Below, one piece after another: positions 36,708 to 45,559 of a stretch of DNA of 64,000 nt. The stretch covers positions 1,116,001 through 1,180,000 of the forward strand of contig CP144172.1 in the NCBI GenBank assembly GCA_039636865.1, read 5' to 3'. The position numbers and the translations under genes were made by a program. The notes under the pieces are model-generated. The model saw nothing but the letters and a program-made list of their open reading frames with translations. It had not been told where the DNA came from and made no database searches. Each line of letters opens with the position of its first letter. Within the stretch, counting starts at the first letter, position 1. This DNA comes from Dermatophilaceae bacterium Sec6.4. Its GTDB lineage: Bacteria; Actinomycetota; Actinomycetes; Actinomycetales; Dermatophilaceae.

Positions 36708-37100
36708 ATGGCTATGAAGAAGAAGATCCAGGTCGTCAAGAAGCCGACCATGAGGATCAAGAAGAACGACCTGGTCCAGGTCATCACCGGACGGTCTCAG
36801 GCCAACGGTGGAGACAAGGGCAAGCAGGGCAAGGTCATCGAGGTCTTCCCCGAGCGCCAGCGGGTGCTCGTCGAGGGCATCAACCGGGTGACCAAGCATG
36901 TCCGCGCCGGTCAGCCGGGCGGCGGTGCTGGTGGCCTGGAGGTCGTCGAGGCGCCTATCCACGTGAGTAACGTCGCTGTGGTGGACCCCGAGTCCGGTAG
37001 GCCTACCCGTATTCGTATGCGAGTCGAGCAGGTCGAACGCGATGGCCGGATGAAGACCGTCCGTACCCGCGTCGCCGTTCGTTCCGGAAAGGATCTGTGA
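36708..37100 (+). CDS. rplX: 50S ribosomal protein L24
   Basis: 130 residues, about 20 longer than common L24. The KOW-type core is [34 protein letters not shown] (split here: [10 protein letters not shown] and [20 protein letters not shown]). Extra residues are at the N-terminus ([14 protein letters not shown]) and C-terminus ([19 protein letters not shown]). The next ATG (rplE) overlaps the stop. The ATG at 36708 is followed by a second ATG at 36714; either would be functional. Confidence 0.96.
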   Translation: MAMKKKIQVVKKPTMRIKKNDLVQVITGRSQANGGDKGKQGKVIEVFPERQRVLVEGINRVTKHVRAGQPGGGAGGLEVVEAPIHVSNVAVVDPESGRPTRIRMRVEQVERDGRMKTVRTRVAVRSGKDL

Positions 37101-37684
37101 TGACTGCAACTGCTACTGAGCCCACTGCCTCCGCGGCGACCACGCCCCGGATGAAGACTCGCTACAACGCCGAAATCAAGCCGGCTCTGCGTGAACAGTT
37201 CGATTTTGCGAACATCATGCAGGTGCCCGGCGTGGTGAAGGTTGTCGTGAACATGGGTGTCGGCGATGCTGCCAGAGACTCCAAGATCATCGACGGCGCA
37301 ATCACCGACCTTTCGGCGATCACCGGCCAGAAGCCGGCCGTGACACGGGCCCGCAAGTCGATCGCACAGTTCAAGTTGCGTGAGGGTATGCCGATCGGCT
37401 GCCACACCACCTTGCGCGGCGACCGGATGTGGGAGTTCCTGGACCGGTTGGTCTCCACTGCCCTTCCCCGGATCCGTGACTTCCGTGGCCTGTCGCCGAA
37501 GCAGTTCGACGGCAACGGCAACTACACGTTCGGTCTGACCGAGCAGTCGGTGTTCCACGAGATCGATCAGGACCGTATCGACCGGGTCCGAGGTATGGAC
37601 ATCACGGTCGTGACGACCGCCAGTAACGATGACGAGGGCCGAGCGCTACTGCGTGCACTGGGCTTCCCGTTCAAGGAGAAGTGA
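37100..37684 (+). CDS. rplE: 50S ribosomal protein L5
   Basis: 194 residues. L5 binds 5S rRNA. The core [21 protein letters not shown] and the [14 protein letters not shown] loop are conserved. An N-terminal Thr/Ala-rich extension ([15 protein letters not shown]) precedes the normal start region. The ATG at 37100 shares a base with the rplX stop and has GGAAAGGA upstream; an adjacent GTG at 37097 is less likely. rpsN follows after 3 bp. Confidence 0.97.
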   Translation: MTATATEPTASAATTPRMKTRYNAEIKPALREQFDFANIMQVPGVVKVVVNMGVGDAARDSKIIDGAITDLSAITGQKPAVTRARKSIAQFKLREGMPIGCHTTLRGDRMWEFLDRLVSTALPRIRDFRGLSPKQFDGNGNYTFGLTEQSVFHEIDQDRIDRVRGMDITVVTTASNDDEGRALLRALGFPFKEK

Positions 37685-37687
37685 CCC

Positions 37688-37873
37688 ATGGCTAAGACCG
37701 CACTGGTCAAGAAGGCCGAGCGCAAGCCGAAGTTCGCCGTCCGCGGGTACACCCGTTGTCAGCGGTGCGGTCGCCCGCACGCTGTCTACCGCAAGTTCGG
37801 GCTCTGCCGCATCTGCCTTCGCGAGATGGCGCACCGCGGCGAGCTGCCCGGCATCAAGAAGAGCTCCTGGTAG
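37688..37873 (+). CDS. rpsN: 30S ribosomal protein S14, zinc-binding type Z
   Basis: 61 residues, the short zinc form. Ligands are C24 and C27 (CQRC) and C40 and C43 (CRIC). S14 stabilises the 30S head. Actinobacteria often also carry a zinc-free S14 elsewhere under Zur control; none is seen here. A 176-bp spacer follows, with an imperfect hairpin at about 37942-37968, before rpsH. Confidence 0.98.
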   Translation: MAKTALVKKAERKPKFAVRGYTRCQRCGRPHAVYRKFGLCRICLREMAHRGELPGIKKSSW

Positions 37874-38049
37874 ACCTTCGCTCGAGGGTTCCCGCTGTGC
37901 TCAGTTGATGGGCGATAGCAGGGATCCACTGCACGTTTCACGTCGATGAGTGAGCCTCATGAGTCGACAGTCACTACGAACTACACCGTAGGTCGCTCAC
38001 GGATGTCCCGTGAATCCGAAACCCCGGTGAGGAAGGGCAATGAAGCCCA

Positions 38050-38448
38050 ATGACCATGACCGATCCGATCGCGGACATGTTGACGCGCGTCAGGAACGCC
38101 AATTCGGCGCACCATGACTCGACGTCCATGCCGTTCTCGAAGTTGAAGTCGCACATCGCGGAGATCCTGGAAGCCGAGGGCTACATCGGTGGCTTCCGCG
38201 TCGAGGATGCCGAGGTGGGCAAGACGCTCATCGTCGACCTTAAGTACGGCCCGAACCGGGAGCGCTCCATTGCAGGCGTTCGCCGCGTATCCAAGCCCGG
38301 TCTGCGGGTTTACGCCAAGTCCACGAACATGCCTCGCGTGCTCGGTGGCCTCGGCGTTGCAATCGTGTCCACGTCTTCCGGTCTACTGACCGACCGGCAG
38401 GCAGCCAACAAGGGCGTTGGCGGGGAAGTCCTCGCCTACGTCTGGTGA
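38050..38448 (+). CDS. rpsH: 30S ribosomal protein S8
   Basis: 132 residues starting [21 protein letters not shown]8 is a central 16S rRNA binder and, in E. coli, the spc operon repressor acting at the rplE region. The C-terminal [22 protein letters not shown] motif is normal. GAGGAAGGG lies upstream. The relatively long spacer before it could hold regulatory RNA. Confidence 0.98.
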   Translation: MTMTDPIADMLTRVRNANSAHHDSTSMPFSKLKSHIAEILEAEGYIGGFRVEDAEVGKTLIVDLKYGPNRERSIAGVRRVSKPGLRVYAKSTNMPRVLGGLGVAIVSTSSGLLTDRQAANKGVGGEVLAYVW

Positions 38449-38473
38449 CCAGGAACTAAGGAGGAGTTAAACG

Positions 38474-39010
38474 ATGTCTCGTATTGGACGTCTCCCCGTT
38501 CCGGTCCCTACCGGAGTGGACGTAGCGATCGACGGTCGCACCATCAGTGTCAAGGGCCCGAAGGGTCAGCTCGGTCTGACATTGCCCGAGCCGATCACGG
38601 TCGCCAAAGATGAGGGTGTACTGCAGGTATCGCGGCCCAACGACGAGCGCGCATCGCGTGCCCGCCACGGGCTCACCCGCAGCCTGATCAACAACATGGT
38701 CGTCGGTGTGACCGAGGGTTACACCAAGAAGCTGGAGATCCACGGCACCGGTTACCGAGTGACCGCCAAGGGATCCGATCTCGAGTTCGCGCTCGGGTAC
38801 AGCCACTCGATCACCATCACCGCGCCTGAGGGCATTGCCTTCACGGTCGAGAACCCCACCCGGTTCTCGGTGACTGGTATCGACAAGCAACTCGTCGGCG
38901 AAGTGTCGGCGAACATCCGCAAGTTGCGCAAGCCCGACCCGTACAAGGCAAAGGGCGTTCGCTACGAAGGCGAGCACATCCGCCGCAAGGTCGGAAAGGC
39001 TGGTAAGTGA
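38474..39010 (+). CDS. rplF: 50S ribosomal protein L6
   Basis: 178 residues beginning [18 protein letters not shown]6 lies near the sarcin-ricin loop. The C-terminal [26 protein letters not shown] is the standard ending. AAGGAGGAG lies upstream with 7-8 bases spacing. rplR follows after 3 bp. Confidence 0.98.
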   Translation: MSRIGRLPVPVPTGVDVAIDGRTISVKGPKGQLGLTLPEPITVAKDEGVLQVSRPNDERASRARHGLTRSLINNMVVGVTEGYTKKLEIHGTGYRVTAKGSDLEFALGYSHSITITAPEGIAFTVENPTRFSVTGIDKQLVGEVSANIRKLRKPDPYKAKGVRYEGEHIRRKVGKAGK

Positions 39011-39013
39011 GCC

Positions 39014-39394
39014 ATGGCTAAAGCAAAGATCACGAAGCGTTCCAGCAGCAAGCAGGCGGCCCGCAAGCGCCGTCACGCTCGCCTACGCAAGCGCATCTCC
39101 GGTACCTCGACGTGCCCGCGTCTGGTGGTGTCCCGCTCGGCGAAGCACGTTTTCGTGCAGGTCGTCGACGATGGCATCGGTCAGACCCTCGCATCTGCCT
39201 CCACGATGGAAGCAGACCTGCGCGGCTCTGAGGGTGACAAGACAGCAAAGGCCAAGCAGGTGGGCCAGCTTGTCGCTGCCCGCGCGAAGGATGCCGGTGT
39301 GCAAGCCGTTGTCTTCGACCGCGGTGGTAACAAGTACGCCGGCCGAGTCGCGGCGATCGCCGATGGCGCCCGCGAGGGCGGTCTGAAGCTATGA
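39014..39394 (+). CDS. rplR: 50S ribosomal protein L18
   Basis: 126 residues. Binds 5S rRNA with L5. The [22 protein letters not shown]-terminal and [27 protein letters not shown]-terminal blocks (the latter longer than can be quoted together) are conserved. A 46-bp spacer with GTGAGGA precedes rpsE. Confidence 0.97.
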   Translation: MAKAKITKRSSSKQAARKRRHARLRKRISGTSTCPRLVVSRSAKHVFVQVVDDGIGQTLASASTMEADLRGSEGDKTAKAKQVGQLVAARAKDAGVQAVVFDRGGNKYAGRVAAIADGAREGGLKL

Positions 39395-39440
39395 CCGCGT
39401 TCATCTGCACGGCTTCAAACACGAAGGTGAGGAACCACTG

Positions 39441-40148
39441 ATGGCTGGACCCCAGCGTCGAGGTGCCGGTGGCCCCCCCCAGGGCGCCGCATCCGGTGGC
39501 AATGCCGCCAACTCCGCCGGTGGCAACGCCGGCAATGACCGTGGCGGCCGCGCAGGTGGCGGCGGCCGTGGTGGTAACGACCGTGGTGGCCGTGGTGGCC
39601 GTGGCGGGGATGAACGCAACCAGTACCTGGAGCGCGTTATCACCATCAACCGGGTATCCAAGGTCGTCCAGGGTGGTCGTCGGTTCAGTTTCACCGCGCT
39701 CGTCGTGGTCGGAGATGGACAGGGCACCGTCGGAGTCGGCTATGGCAAGGCCAAAGAGGTCCCGTCCGCGATTGCCAAGGGTGTTGAGGAAGCGAAGAAG
39801 AACTTCTTCCGCGTCCCGATGATCGGCGACACCATCCCGCACCCGTTCCAGGGTGAGGCTGCAGCAGGTGTTGTCCTGTTGAAGCCGGCATCGCCTGGTA
39901 CCGGTGTCATCGCCGGTGGCCCGGTGCGCGCCGTGCTGGAGTGCGCGGGCATCCACGACGTGTTGTCCAAGTCGCTCGGCTCGGACAACGCGATCAACAT
40001 CGTGCACGCCACCGTGGCTGCGCTGAAGGGCCTGGAACGGCCCGAGGCCGTCGCGGCTCGTCGCGGCATGCCGCTGGACCACGTTGCTCCTCCCCGGATG
40101 CAGCGTGCGATGGCAGAGGCGGCTGCAGCAGCGAAGGCAGGTGCCTGA
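39441..40148 (+). CDS. rpsE: 30S ribosomal protein S5 with long RGG-rich N-terminal extension
   Basis: 235 residues, about 60-70 longer than E. coli S5. The first ~56 residues are Gly/Asn/Arg-rich low complexity (for example [20 protein letters not shown]), recalling RGG RNA-binding tails. The normal core begins near [20 protein letters not shown]5 takes part in decoding fidelity and mRNA entry; the [19 protein letters not shown] and [17 protein letters not shown] blocks are intact. The ATG at 39441 has GTGAGGA upstream, so the tail is part of the product. rpmD starts at the stop codon's last base. Confidence 0.97.
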   Translation: MAGPQRRGAGGPPQGAASGGNAANSAGGNAGNDRGGRAGGGGRGGNDRGGRGGRGGDERNQYLERVITINRVSKVVQGGRRFSFTALVVVGDGQGTVGVGYGKAKEVPSAIAKGVEEAKKNFFRVPMIGDTIPHPFQGEAAAGVVLLKPASPGTGVIAGGPVRAVLECAGIHDVLSKSLGSDNAINIVHATVAALKGLERPEAVAARRGMPLDHVAPPRMQRAMAEAAAAAKAGA

Positions 40149-40330
40149 TGGCGTCGCTGAAAGTGACCCAGATCCGTTCCGACATCGGTGGCAAACCCAA
40201 GCACCGCGAGACCCTTCGTTCACTGGGTCTGCATCGGATCGGTGAGACCGTCGTCAAGGAGGATCGTCCCGAGTTCCGTGGGATGGTTCGATCGGTCGCC
40301 CACCTGGTGACCGTCGAGGAGACTGACTGA
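40148..40330 (+). CDS. rpmD: 50S ribosomal protein L30
   Basis: 60 residues: [20 protein letters not shown] then [20 protein letters not shown]. It overlaps both rpsE and rplO by one base, a tightly coupled trio. Absent from some bacteria but normal in actinobacteria. Confidence 0.97.
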   Translation: MASLKVTQIRSDIGGKPKHRETLRSLGLHRIGETVVKEDRPEFRGMVRSVAHLVTVEETD

Positions 40331-40824
40331 TGAGTGAGAGCAAGAGCACGACAGGCACCGTGGCCCCGTCGGCTGCGCGTGAGCACGCCCTGAAGGTCCA
40401 CCACCTGCGTCCCGCGCCGGGAGCCAAGACGGCCAAGACTCGTGTCGGTCGTGGTGAGGGTTCGAAGGGTAAGACCGCCGGACGTGGCACCAAGGGCACC
40501 AGTGCCCGTTATCAGGTGCCCGCCACATTCGAGGGTGGCCAGACGCCGTTGCACATGCGACTGCCGAAGCTGCGTGGTTTCAAGAACCCCGCGAAGGTCA
40601 CCTTCCAGGTCGTCAACCTGGACAAGATCACCGCGTTGTTCCCTGAGGGCGGCTCCATCGGTACGCAGGAGCTCGTGGCCAAGGGCGCGGTTCGCAAGGG
40701 CGCCCCGGTCAAGGTGCTGGGTACCGGCGAGATCGGTGTGACGGTGCAGTTGACCGTCGCGGCCTTCTCCCAGTCGGCCAAGGAAAAGATCGAGGCAGCG
40801 GGCGGATCGATTTCCGCATCCTGA
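40330..40824 (+). CDS. rplO: 50S ribosomal protein L15
   Basis: 164 residues. A late 50S assembly protein. The Gly-rich [20 protein letters not shown] region and [18 protein letters not shown] are conserved. A ~20-residue N-terminal extension ([20 protein letters not shown]) precedes the usual start [10 protein letters not shown]. It ends the spc block here: a long hairpin and a 223-bp gap separate it from secY. Confidence 0.97.
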   Translation: MSESKSTTGTVAPSAAREHALKVHHLRPAPGAKTAKTRVGRGEGSKGKTAGRGTKGTSARYQVPATFEGGQTPLHMRLPKLRGFKNPAKVTFQVVNLDKITALFPEGGSIGTQELVAKGAVRKGAPVKVLGTGEIGVTVQLTVAAFSQSAKEKIEAAGGSISAS

Positions 40825-40854
40825 CCCACACGTCTCGACAGTGACGTGACCACC

Positions 40855-40908
40855 GTGCGCCCCGGGCCTGCGGGACACTCATCAGAGGGTCTCGCACCCG
40901 GGGCGCAC
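40855..40908 (+). terminator. Long hairpin between rplO and secY
   Basis: GTGCGCCCCGGG (40855-40866) pairs perfectly with CCCGGGGCGCAC (40897-40908). The intervening bases form a further stem with few mismatches, giving a near-continuous hairpin of about 24 bp with a small ATCA loop. There is no U-run, but it lies right after the stop of the spc block and may terminate or attenuate it. Confidence 0.7.
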
Positions 40909-41047
40909 GTATGCCGGGTATTGTCACCCCGGTGACCGGGACGGATCCCGTTCCGTCGTCGTCTGTATCCGCCGAGTGCCACGGCAGTCCGGCTGCTCGC
41001 AGAACGTAGGTCCGACCCGCCGGGTCGACCGTTGTAGGAGGACCCTG

Positions 41048-42373
41048 TTGCTCACCGCCCTGGCCCGCGCGTTCAAGACGCCGGAACTGCGAAAGAAGAT
41101 CCTGTTCACCCTCATGGTGATGGCGATCTTCCGTCTGGGATCGCATATCCCGACACCCGGCATCAGCCTGCCGTTGATCCAGGCATGTCAGAAGGGTGCG
41201 ACGTCCAATCAGAGCTTCCTCGGGTTGGCGAACCTCTTCTCAGGTGGTGCGCTGCTGCAGTTGTCGGTTTTCGCGCTCGGGATCATGCCGTACATCACCG
41301 CGAGCATCATCGTTCAGCTGCTCACGGTGGTCATTCCACGCTTCGAGGAATTGAAGAAGGAAGGCCAGGCGGGGCAGACCAAGATGACGCAGTACACGCG
41401 TTACCTCACCATCGGTCTTGCGTTACTGCAGTCCGCGACGTTGGTAACAGCGGCCAAGGCAAACCCGTCCTCTCTGCTGGGCGGCGACGCCAGCAGTTGC
41501 CCGACGATCATGCCCCAGCAGGGGATCTTCAACATCGTCCTGATGGTGCTGGTCCTGACAGCCGGCACCGGCCTGATCATGTGGCTCGGTGAGCAGATCA
41601 CCGAGCGCGGTATCGGCAACGGAATGTCGCTCCTGATCCTGACGGCCATCGCCGCGCAGGTGCCCGGCTCGGTCTGGGCCATTCACAGCCAGGGCTGGGG
41701 CAAGTTCATCGTTGTCGTCGTCATGGGTCTGGCCATCACCGTGGCCGTCGTCTTCGTGGAGAACTCCAACCGGCGCATCCCGGTGCAGTACGCGAAGAAG
41801 ATGGTCGGTCGCCGGATGTACGGCGGAATGTCCACCTACCTGCCGCTCAAGGTGAACATGGCGAATGTGATCCCGATCATCTTCGCAACATCCCTGCTGT
41901 CCCTGCCGGTGCTGCTCGCTGGTTTCGCCCAGCCCAGTGACCGCAGTAAGCCCCCACCCGGATGGGCGCGATGGGTGCTGGAGAATCTGGCGCGTGGTGA
42001 CAACTGGTCCTACATGCTGCTCTCAACGGTGCTCGTCGTGTTCTTCACGTTCTTCTACGTGTCGGTGACCTACCAGCCCGAAGAGGTGTCGGACAACCTC
42101 AAATCGGCCGGGTCGTTCATCCCGGGTGTGCGTGCGGGTAAGGCAACATCGGAGTACCTCAACTACGTGTTGACCCGCATTACGGTGGTCGGCGCGCTGT
42201 ATCTGGGCATTTTGGCGTTGATCCCGCTGATAGCCCTCGCTATGGTCGGTGCCAACTCCAACTTCCCGTTCGGCGGTGCATCCATCATCATCCTCGTAGG
42301 CGTGGGGTTGGAGACGGTCAAACAGGTTGACGCCAAACTTCAGCAGCACCACTACGAAGGGTTCCTGCGCTGA
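41048..42373 (+). CDS. secY: Protein translocase subunit SecY
   Basis: 441 residues with ten membrane segments, forming the Sec channel with SecE and SecG. It starts LTALARAFKTPELRKKILFT and contains the IPTPGI plug region, ALGIMPYITASIIVQLL and the cytoplasmic loop GVRAGKATSEYLNYVLTRIT. The start is TTG, six bases after a perfect AGGAGG; no better start exists nearby. The stop overlaps the adk ATG. Secretory and membrane proteins in this window would use it. Confidence 0.97.
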   Translation: MLTALARAFKTPELRKKILFTLMVMAIFRLGSHIPTPGISLPLIQACQKGATSNQSFLGLANLFSGGALLQLSVFALGIMPYITASIIVQLLTVVIPRFEELKKEGQAGQTKMTQYTRYLTIGLALLQSATLVTAAKANPSSLLGGDASSCPTIMPQQGIFNIVLMVLVLTAGTGLIMWLGEQITERGIGNGMSLLILTAIAAQVPGSVWAIHSQGWGKFIVVVVMGLAITVAVVFVENSNRRIPVQYAKKMVGRRMYGGMSTYLPLKVNMANVIPIIFATSLLSLPVLLAGFAQPSDRSKPPPGWARWVLENLARGDNWSYMLLSTVLVVFFTFFYVSVTYQPEEVSDNLKSAGSFIPGVRAGKATSEYLNYVLTRITVVGALYLGILALIPLIALAMVGANSNFPFGGASIIILVGVGLETVKQVDAKLQQHHYEGFLR

Positions 42374-42951
42374 TGCGATTGATCATTCTGGGTCCGCCAG
42401 GGGCGGGTAAAGGCACGCAGGCCCAGCGGCTGTGCGACCGGCACGGCATACCGCACGTGTCCACCGGTGATATCTTCCGGGCCAACATCAAGGACGAGAC
42501 GCCGTTGGGCCTTGAGGTCAAGGGCATCCTGGACGCAGGCGGTTATGTCACTGACGAGGTCACCAATCGGATCGTCGCCGACCGGCTCGGTCACGATGAC
42601 GCGGCAGCTGGGTTTCTGCTCGACGGATACCCCCGCACCACTGTCCAGGTCGATGCGCTGGACGAGCTGCTCGCTGCGACCGGGCACAGCGTCGACGGGG
42701 TATTGCGCCTGACGGTGGACGACGATGAGCTGGTCTCCCGGCTCGCCGAGCGTGCAAAGACGTCTGGGCGGGCGGATGACTCCGAGCAGGTCATTCGCGA
42801 ACGCCAGCAGATCTACAACAAGGAGACCTCCCCGTTGGCGCAGACCTACTCCCAACGGGGACTCCTGCACGAGGTTGATGGGATGGGCGATGTCGACGAG
42901 GTGACCGCTCGAATCGAAGCAACGCTGGACGCACTGTCGGCCGGCGGCTGA
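42373..42951 (+). CDS. adk: Adenylate kinase (short-LID type)
   Basis: 192 residues. It interconverts ATP + AMP and 2 ADP. The P-loop GPPGAGKGT is at 7-15, the AMP site includes GIPHVSTGDIFRANI and LDGYPRTTVQ. The LID is short (ERAKTSGRADDSEQV), with no zinc-binding cysteines, as usual in actinobacteria. It overlaps secY by one base and lies 15 bp before map, the standard secY-adk-map order. Confidence 0.97.
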   Translation: MRLIILGPPGAGKGTQAQRLCDRHGIPHVSTGDIFRANIKDETPLGLEVKGILDAGGYVTDEVTNRIVADRLGHDDAAAGFLLDGYPRTTVQVDALDELLAATGHSVDGVLRLTVDDDELVSRLAERAKTSGRADDSEQVIRERQQIYNKETSPLAQTYSQRGLLHEVDGMGDVDEVTARIEATLDALSAGG

Positions 42952-42966
42952 CGGGTTCAGTGCACT

Positions 42967-43818
42967 GTGTTCGGTAGGGAACGTCTCCCGGTCAAGACGC
43001 CACAGCAGTTGCTCACGATGCGAGCGGCTGGGCTGGTAGTCGGTAACTGTCTGGCCCACGTACGCGAACAGTCCCGAGCCGGTATGACGACGCAGCACCT
43101 GGATCGACTGGCCGAGGCGTTCATCCGTGACGCCGGTGCTACTCCGAGCTTCCTGGGTTATCAAGGCTTCCCCGCAACGCTCTGCATCTCCGTCAATGAC
43201 GAAGTGGTGCACGGAATACCGGGGGAGAGGGTGCTGGCCGCAGGTGATCTGGTGTCGGTGGACTGCGGTGCGATCGTCGACGGGTGGCACGGAGACGCAG
43301 CCGTCACGTTTCCGATCAGCGATTTTGCGGCTGCTTCCGACCGGGCCCTGACGACAACAACGTACGACGCGCTCTGGGCTGCGATTGCTGCTTTCCGTCC
43401 CGGCACGGGCGTCTACGACATCGGTGCGGTCATCGAGGACACCATTGCGGCCGGAGCTCAGCGGTGGAACGCCTCGGGATTGGATCTCGCCTTCGATACC
43501 GTCGATGGCTATACCGGTCACGGCATCGGTACGGCGATGCACATGGAGCCCACCGTGTACAACGAGCGGGTGCGCGGGTCGGGACCTACGATTCGCGAAG
43601 GCGCGACGGTGGCCATCGAGCCCATGGTCACGCTCGGCGGATTCGAGACGCACGAGCTCGAGGACGGCTGGACGGTTCTCACGGACGACGGCTCGCGCGC
43701 GGCACACTGGGAGCACACCGTGGCTGCCACTGCGGGCGGGCTGTGGGTACTGACCGCAATCGACGGCGGCGAGCGGGAACTCGCGGCCGTCGGAGCGCCG
43801 TACGGGCCACTGGGCTGA
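42967..43818 (+). CDS. map: Methionine aminopeptidase, type I
   Basis: 283 residues. Removes the initiator methionine. Metal ligands are visible: the two Asp in SVDCGAIVDGWHGDAAVTF, His in GYTGHGIGTAMH, Glu in VAIEPMV and Glu in HWEHTVAAT. The GTG at 42967 lies just after adk with a weak site. An insertion after the third ligand (RWNASGLDLAFDTVDG) lengthens the protein slightly. The next gene starts 6 bp downstream, so the membrane protein there is probably co-transcribed. Confidence 0.96.
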   Translation: MFGRERLPVKTPQQLLTMRAAGLVVGNCLAHVREQSRAGMTTQHLDRLAEAFIRDAGATPSFLGYQGFPATLCISVNDEVVHGIPGERVLAAGDLVSVDCGAIVDGWHGDAAVTFPISDFAAASDRALTTTTYDALWAAIAAFRPGTGVYDIGAVIEDTIAAGAQRWNASGLDLAFDTVDGYTGHGIGTAMHMEPTVYNERVRGSGPTIREGATVAIEPMVTLGGFETHELEDGWTVLTDDGSRAAHWEHTVAATAGGLWVLTAIDGGERELAAVGAPYGPLG

Positions 43819-43824
43819 GGAAGA

Positions 43825-45519
43825 ATGGCGAGGGTCTGCCCGGGGTGCGGGAGGCACGCTGCTCGTCAAGCGCCCTCGTGCTCGGCCTGCGGCGAGCCAC
43901 TGGCAGTGCGCGCCACCGGGTCTGCGGTGCTCGCCACCAGCGCCGGTCGGAGCTACGTGGCACCCAGCGACGAGGCGGGTGCGCCGGCTACCCGCGCCCC
44001 GGGCGACGCTGAGTCGATCGGGGGCCGCGTCGATGAAAATTCCGCCAGGAAGTTGACCCGGGGGACCCGGTGGATGGTGGCGACAGGGGTGGTCGTCCTC
44101 AGCGTGTCCCTGAGCGCGTCGTACGTCGCACTCAGATCCACGCCTCCACGGGTGCCCGACGGCGTGGCATATGGTCGCGTACGGCTGTCGTCGGACCCCG
44201 GGTTGCGTTGGCAGCGCAACTTCGAACAGATCGCGCCGGATCTGGGGTGTCCGACAGCGGTGACCCAGGACAACCCCAGTGTCGACGCCTGCTCGGTCAC
44301 TGCGAGCGCGACGGTCGATGGCCTCGTGGTGGTGGCGGTGCAGCGCTCCCAGCGGGCCGAGCTTGTCGGGCTTGCCACTCGTGACGGGTCCGTGAAATGG
44401 CGTCGACAGTCGCCCACGGGTTCGACCTACGACTGCATGGTGACCGGCGGTCGGTTGTGGTGTCTGAGCGTGCCGCTCTACTACCCGGTGATCGAGCACA
44501 ACACCCCGAACGGCGCCACGGATGGAAGCTTCGATGTCCTCCCGCGGCGAAGCGCCGCTTATCGCAGCGCCAGCCTGGTCCGGCTGGAGCCGACTACGGG
44601 TGCCGTGGTGGCCGGCTCACCAGTGCCCGGGTCAGGTGTGGGAGCCGCCTTCGCAGGTGTGGGCAGGGGCGGTTTCTACGTCCTCGGGCGGGGGCCAACG
44701 CCCGAGGGCACCGTCGTTAGTTACTCCGGTCGGGGCGAAATGCAGTGGAGCCACCGGGTGACACTCGTGCTGCTCCAGTCGAGTTCCTCCACTCTGATGA
44801 GGCGGGTGGCGACACCGCAGGTACACGAGCTGCAGGGTCGGGCGCTGGTCTCACTCGCGCAGGTTGCCGGTCGGCAGGCAGCTTTCACCGTCGTAGGGGG
44901 CGCCCCGGTCCGGTCGGCGGTCGGCCACATCGTGACGGTGCTGGGTCGGACTGTCGTGAGTCAGGTGGGCAGTGGCACGCTGAGGGTCGATGGCCACGAG
45001 ATACCGGAGAATGCGCTCGCCGTCCTCTCCGCTGACGACCGGTCGGGTGGGGAACCACTACTGGTGACGCAGTTCTCAGCGGTCGATCCGAACGGTCCGG
45101 GCGCCGCGGGTTCCGCCGGTTTCACCCTCCGGTCGCCGCCCCACCCGACCGTGGGCGGGCACAGTCTGCAGGCGCGGGATCAGCCTGTCGCCTACTGTGC
45201 TGGGGTTGTCCTCACGCTGGCCGACGGTGCCGTCGCTGGTTACGATTCGGTCAGCGGTGTGCGCCGCTGGACCGCGGGAGTGCTGGACGGAGCAGATCTG
45301 CAGGTGCGCTGCAACGGATCGCAGGTCGTGTTCGCGAATTCATATCAGGCGACGGCGTTTTCACTGGACAGCGGGACACAGATCTGGACTGTTTCCTACC
45401 CGCTCGGATCCATCGTGACTGGTGGCGGATTCGGAGATCCACCGCAGGGACTACTTGCCGGCCCCTCGAACAACACGGGCCTGCCCACCGGAACGACGTC
45501 AGTGAGTTACCTGCGATGA
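43825..45519 (+). CDS. Zinc-ribbon / single-TM / PQQ-like beta-propeller protein, copy 1
   Basis: 564 residues. The cytoplasmic N-terminus carries two CxxC knuckles (C5, C8, C19, C22: CPGCG and CSACG) forming a zinc ribbon. One membrane helix (about 83-103, WMVATGVVVLSVSLSASYVAL) follows, then a large extracytoplasmic domain with PQQ/WD-like repeats (GSVKWRRQSPTGSTYDC, GVRRWTAGVL, GTQIWTVSY). The gene begins 6 bp after map, with GAGGAAG as its ribosome site. It is a tandem paralogue of the gene at 45560. The function is unknown; such propellers often act in envelope assembly or signal sensing. Confidence 0.78.
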   Translation: MARVCPGCGRHAARQAPSCSACGEPLAVRATGSAVLATSAGRSYVAPSDEAGAPATRAPGDAESIGGRVDENSARKLTRGTRWMVATGVVVLSVSLSASYVALRSTPPRVPDGVAYGRVRLSSDPGLRWQRNFEQIAPDLGCPTAVTQDNPSVDACSVTASATVDGLVVVAVQRSQRAELVGLATRDGSVKWRRQSPTGSTYDCMVTGGRLWCLSVPLYYPVIEHNTPNGATDGSFDVLPRRSAAYRSASLVRLEPTTGAVVAGSPVPGSGVGAAFAGVGRGGFYVLGRGPTPEGTVVSYSGRGEMQWSHRVTLVLLQSSSSTLMRRVATPQVHELQGRALVSLAQVAGRQAAFTVVGGAPVRSAVGHIVTVLGRTVVSQVGSGTLRVDGHEIPENALAVLSADDRSGGEPLLVTQFSAVDPNGPGAAGSAGFTLRSPPHPTVGGHSLQARDQPVAYCAGVVLTLADGAVAGYDSVSGVRRWTAGVLDGADLQVRCNGSQVVFANSYQATAFSLDSGTQIWTVSYPLGSIVTGGGFGDPPQGLLAGPSNNTGLPTGTTSVSYLR

Positions 45520-45559
45520 ATGTTCCCGGTGGCCAGGGCCGATCGAAGCTGGACACCTG

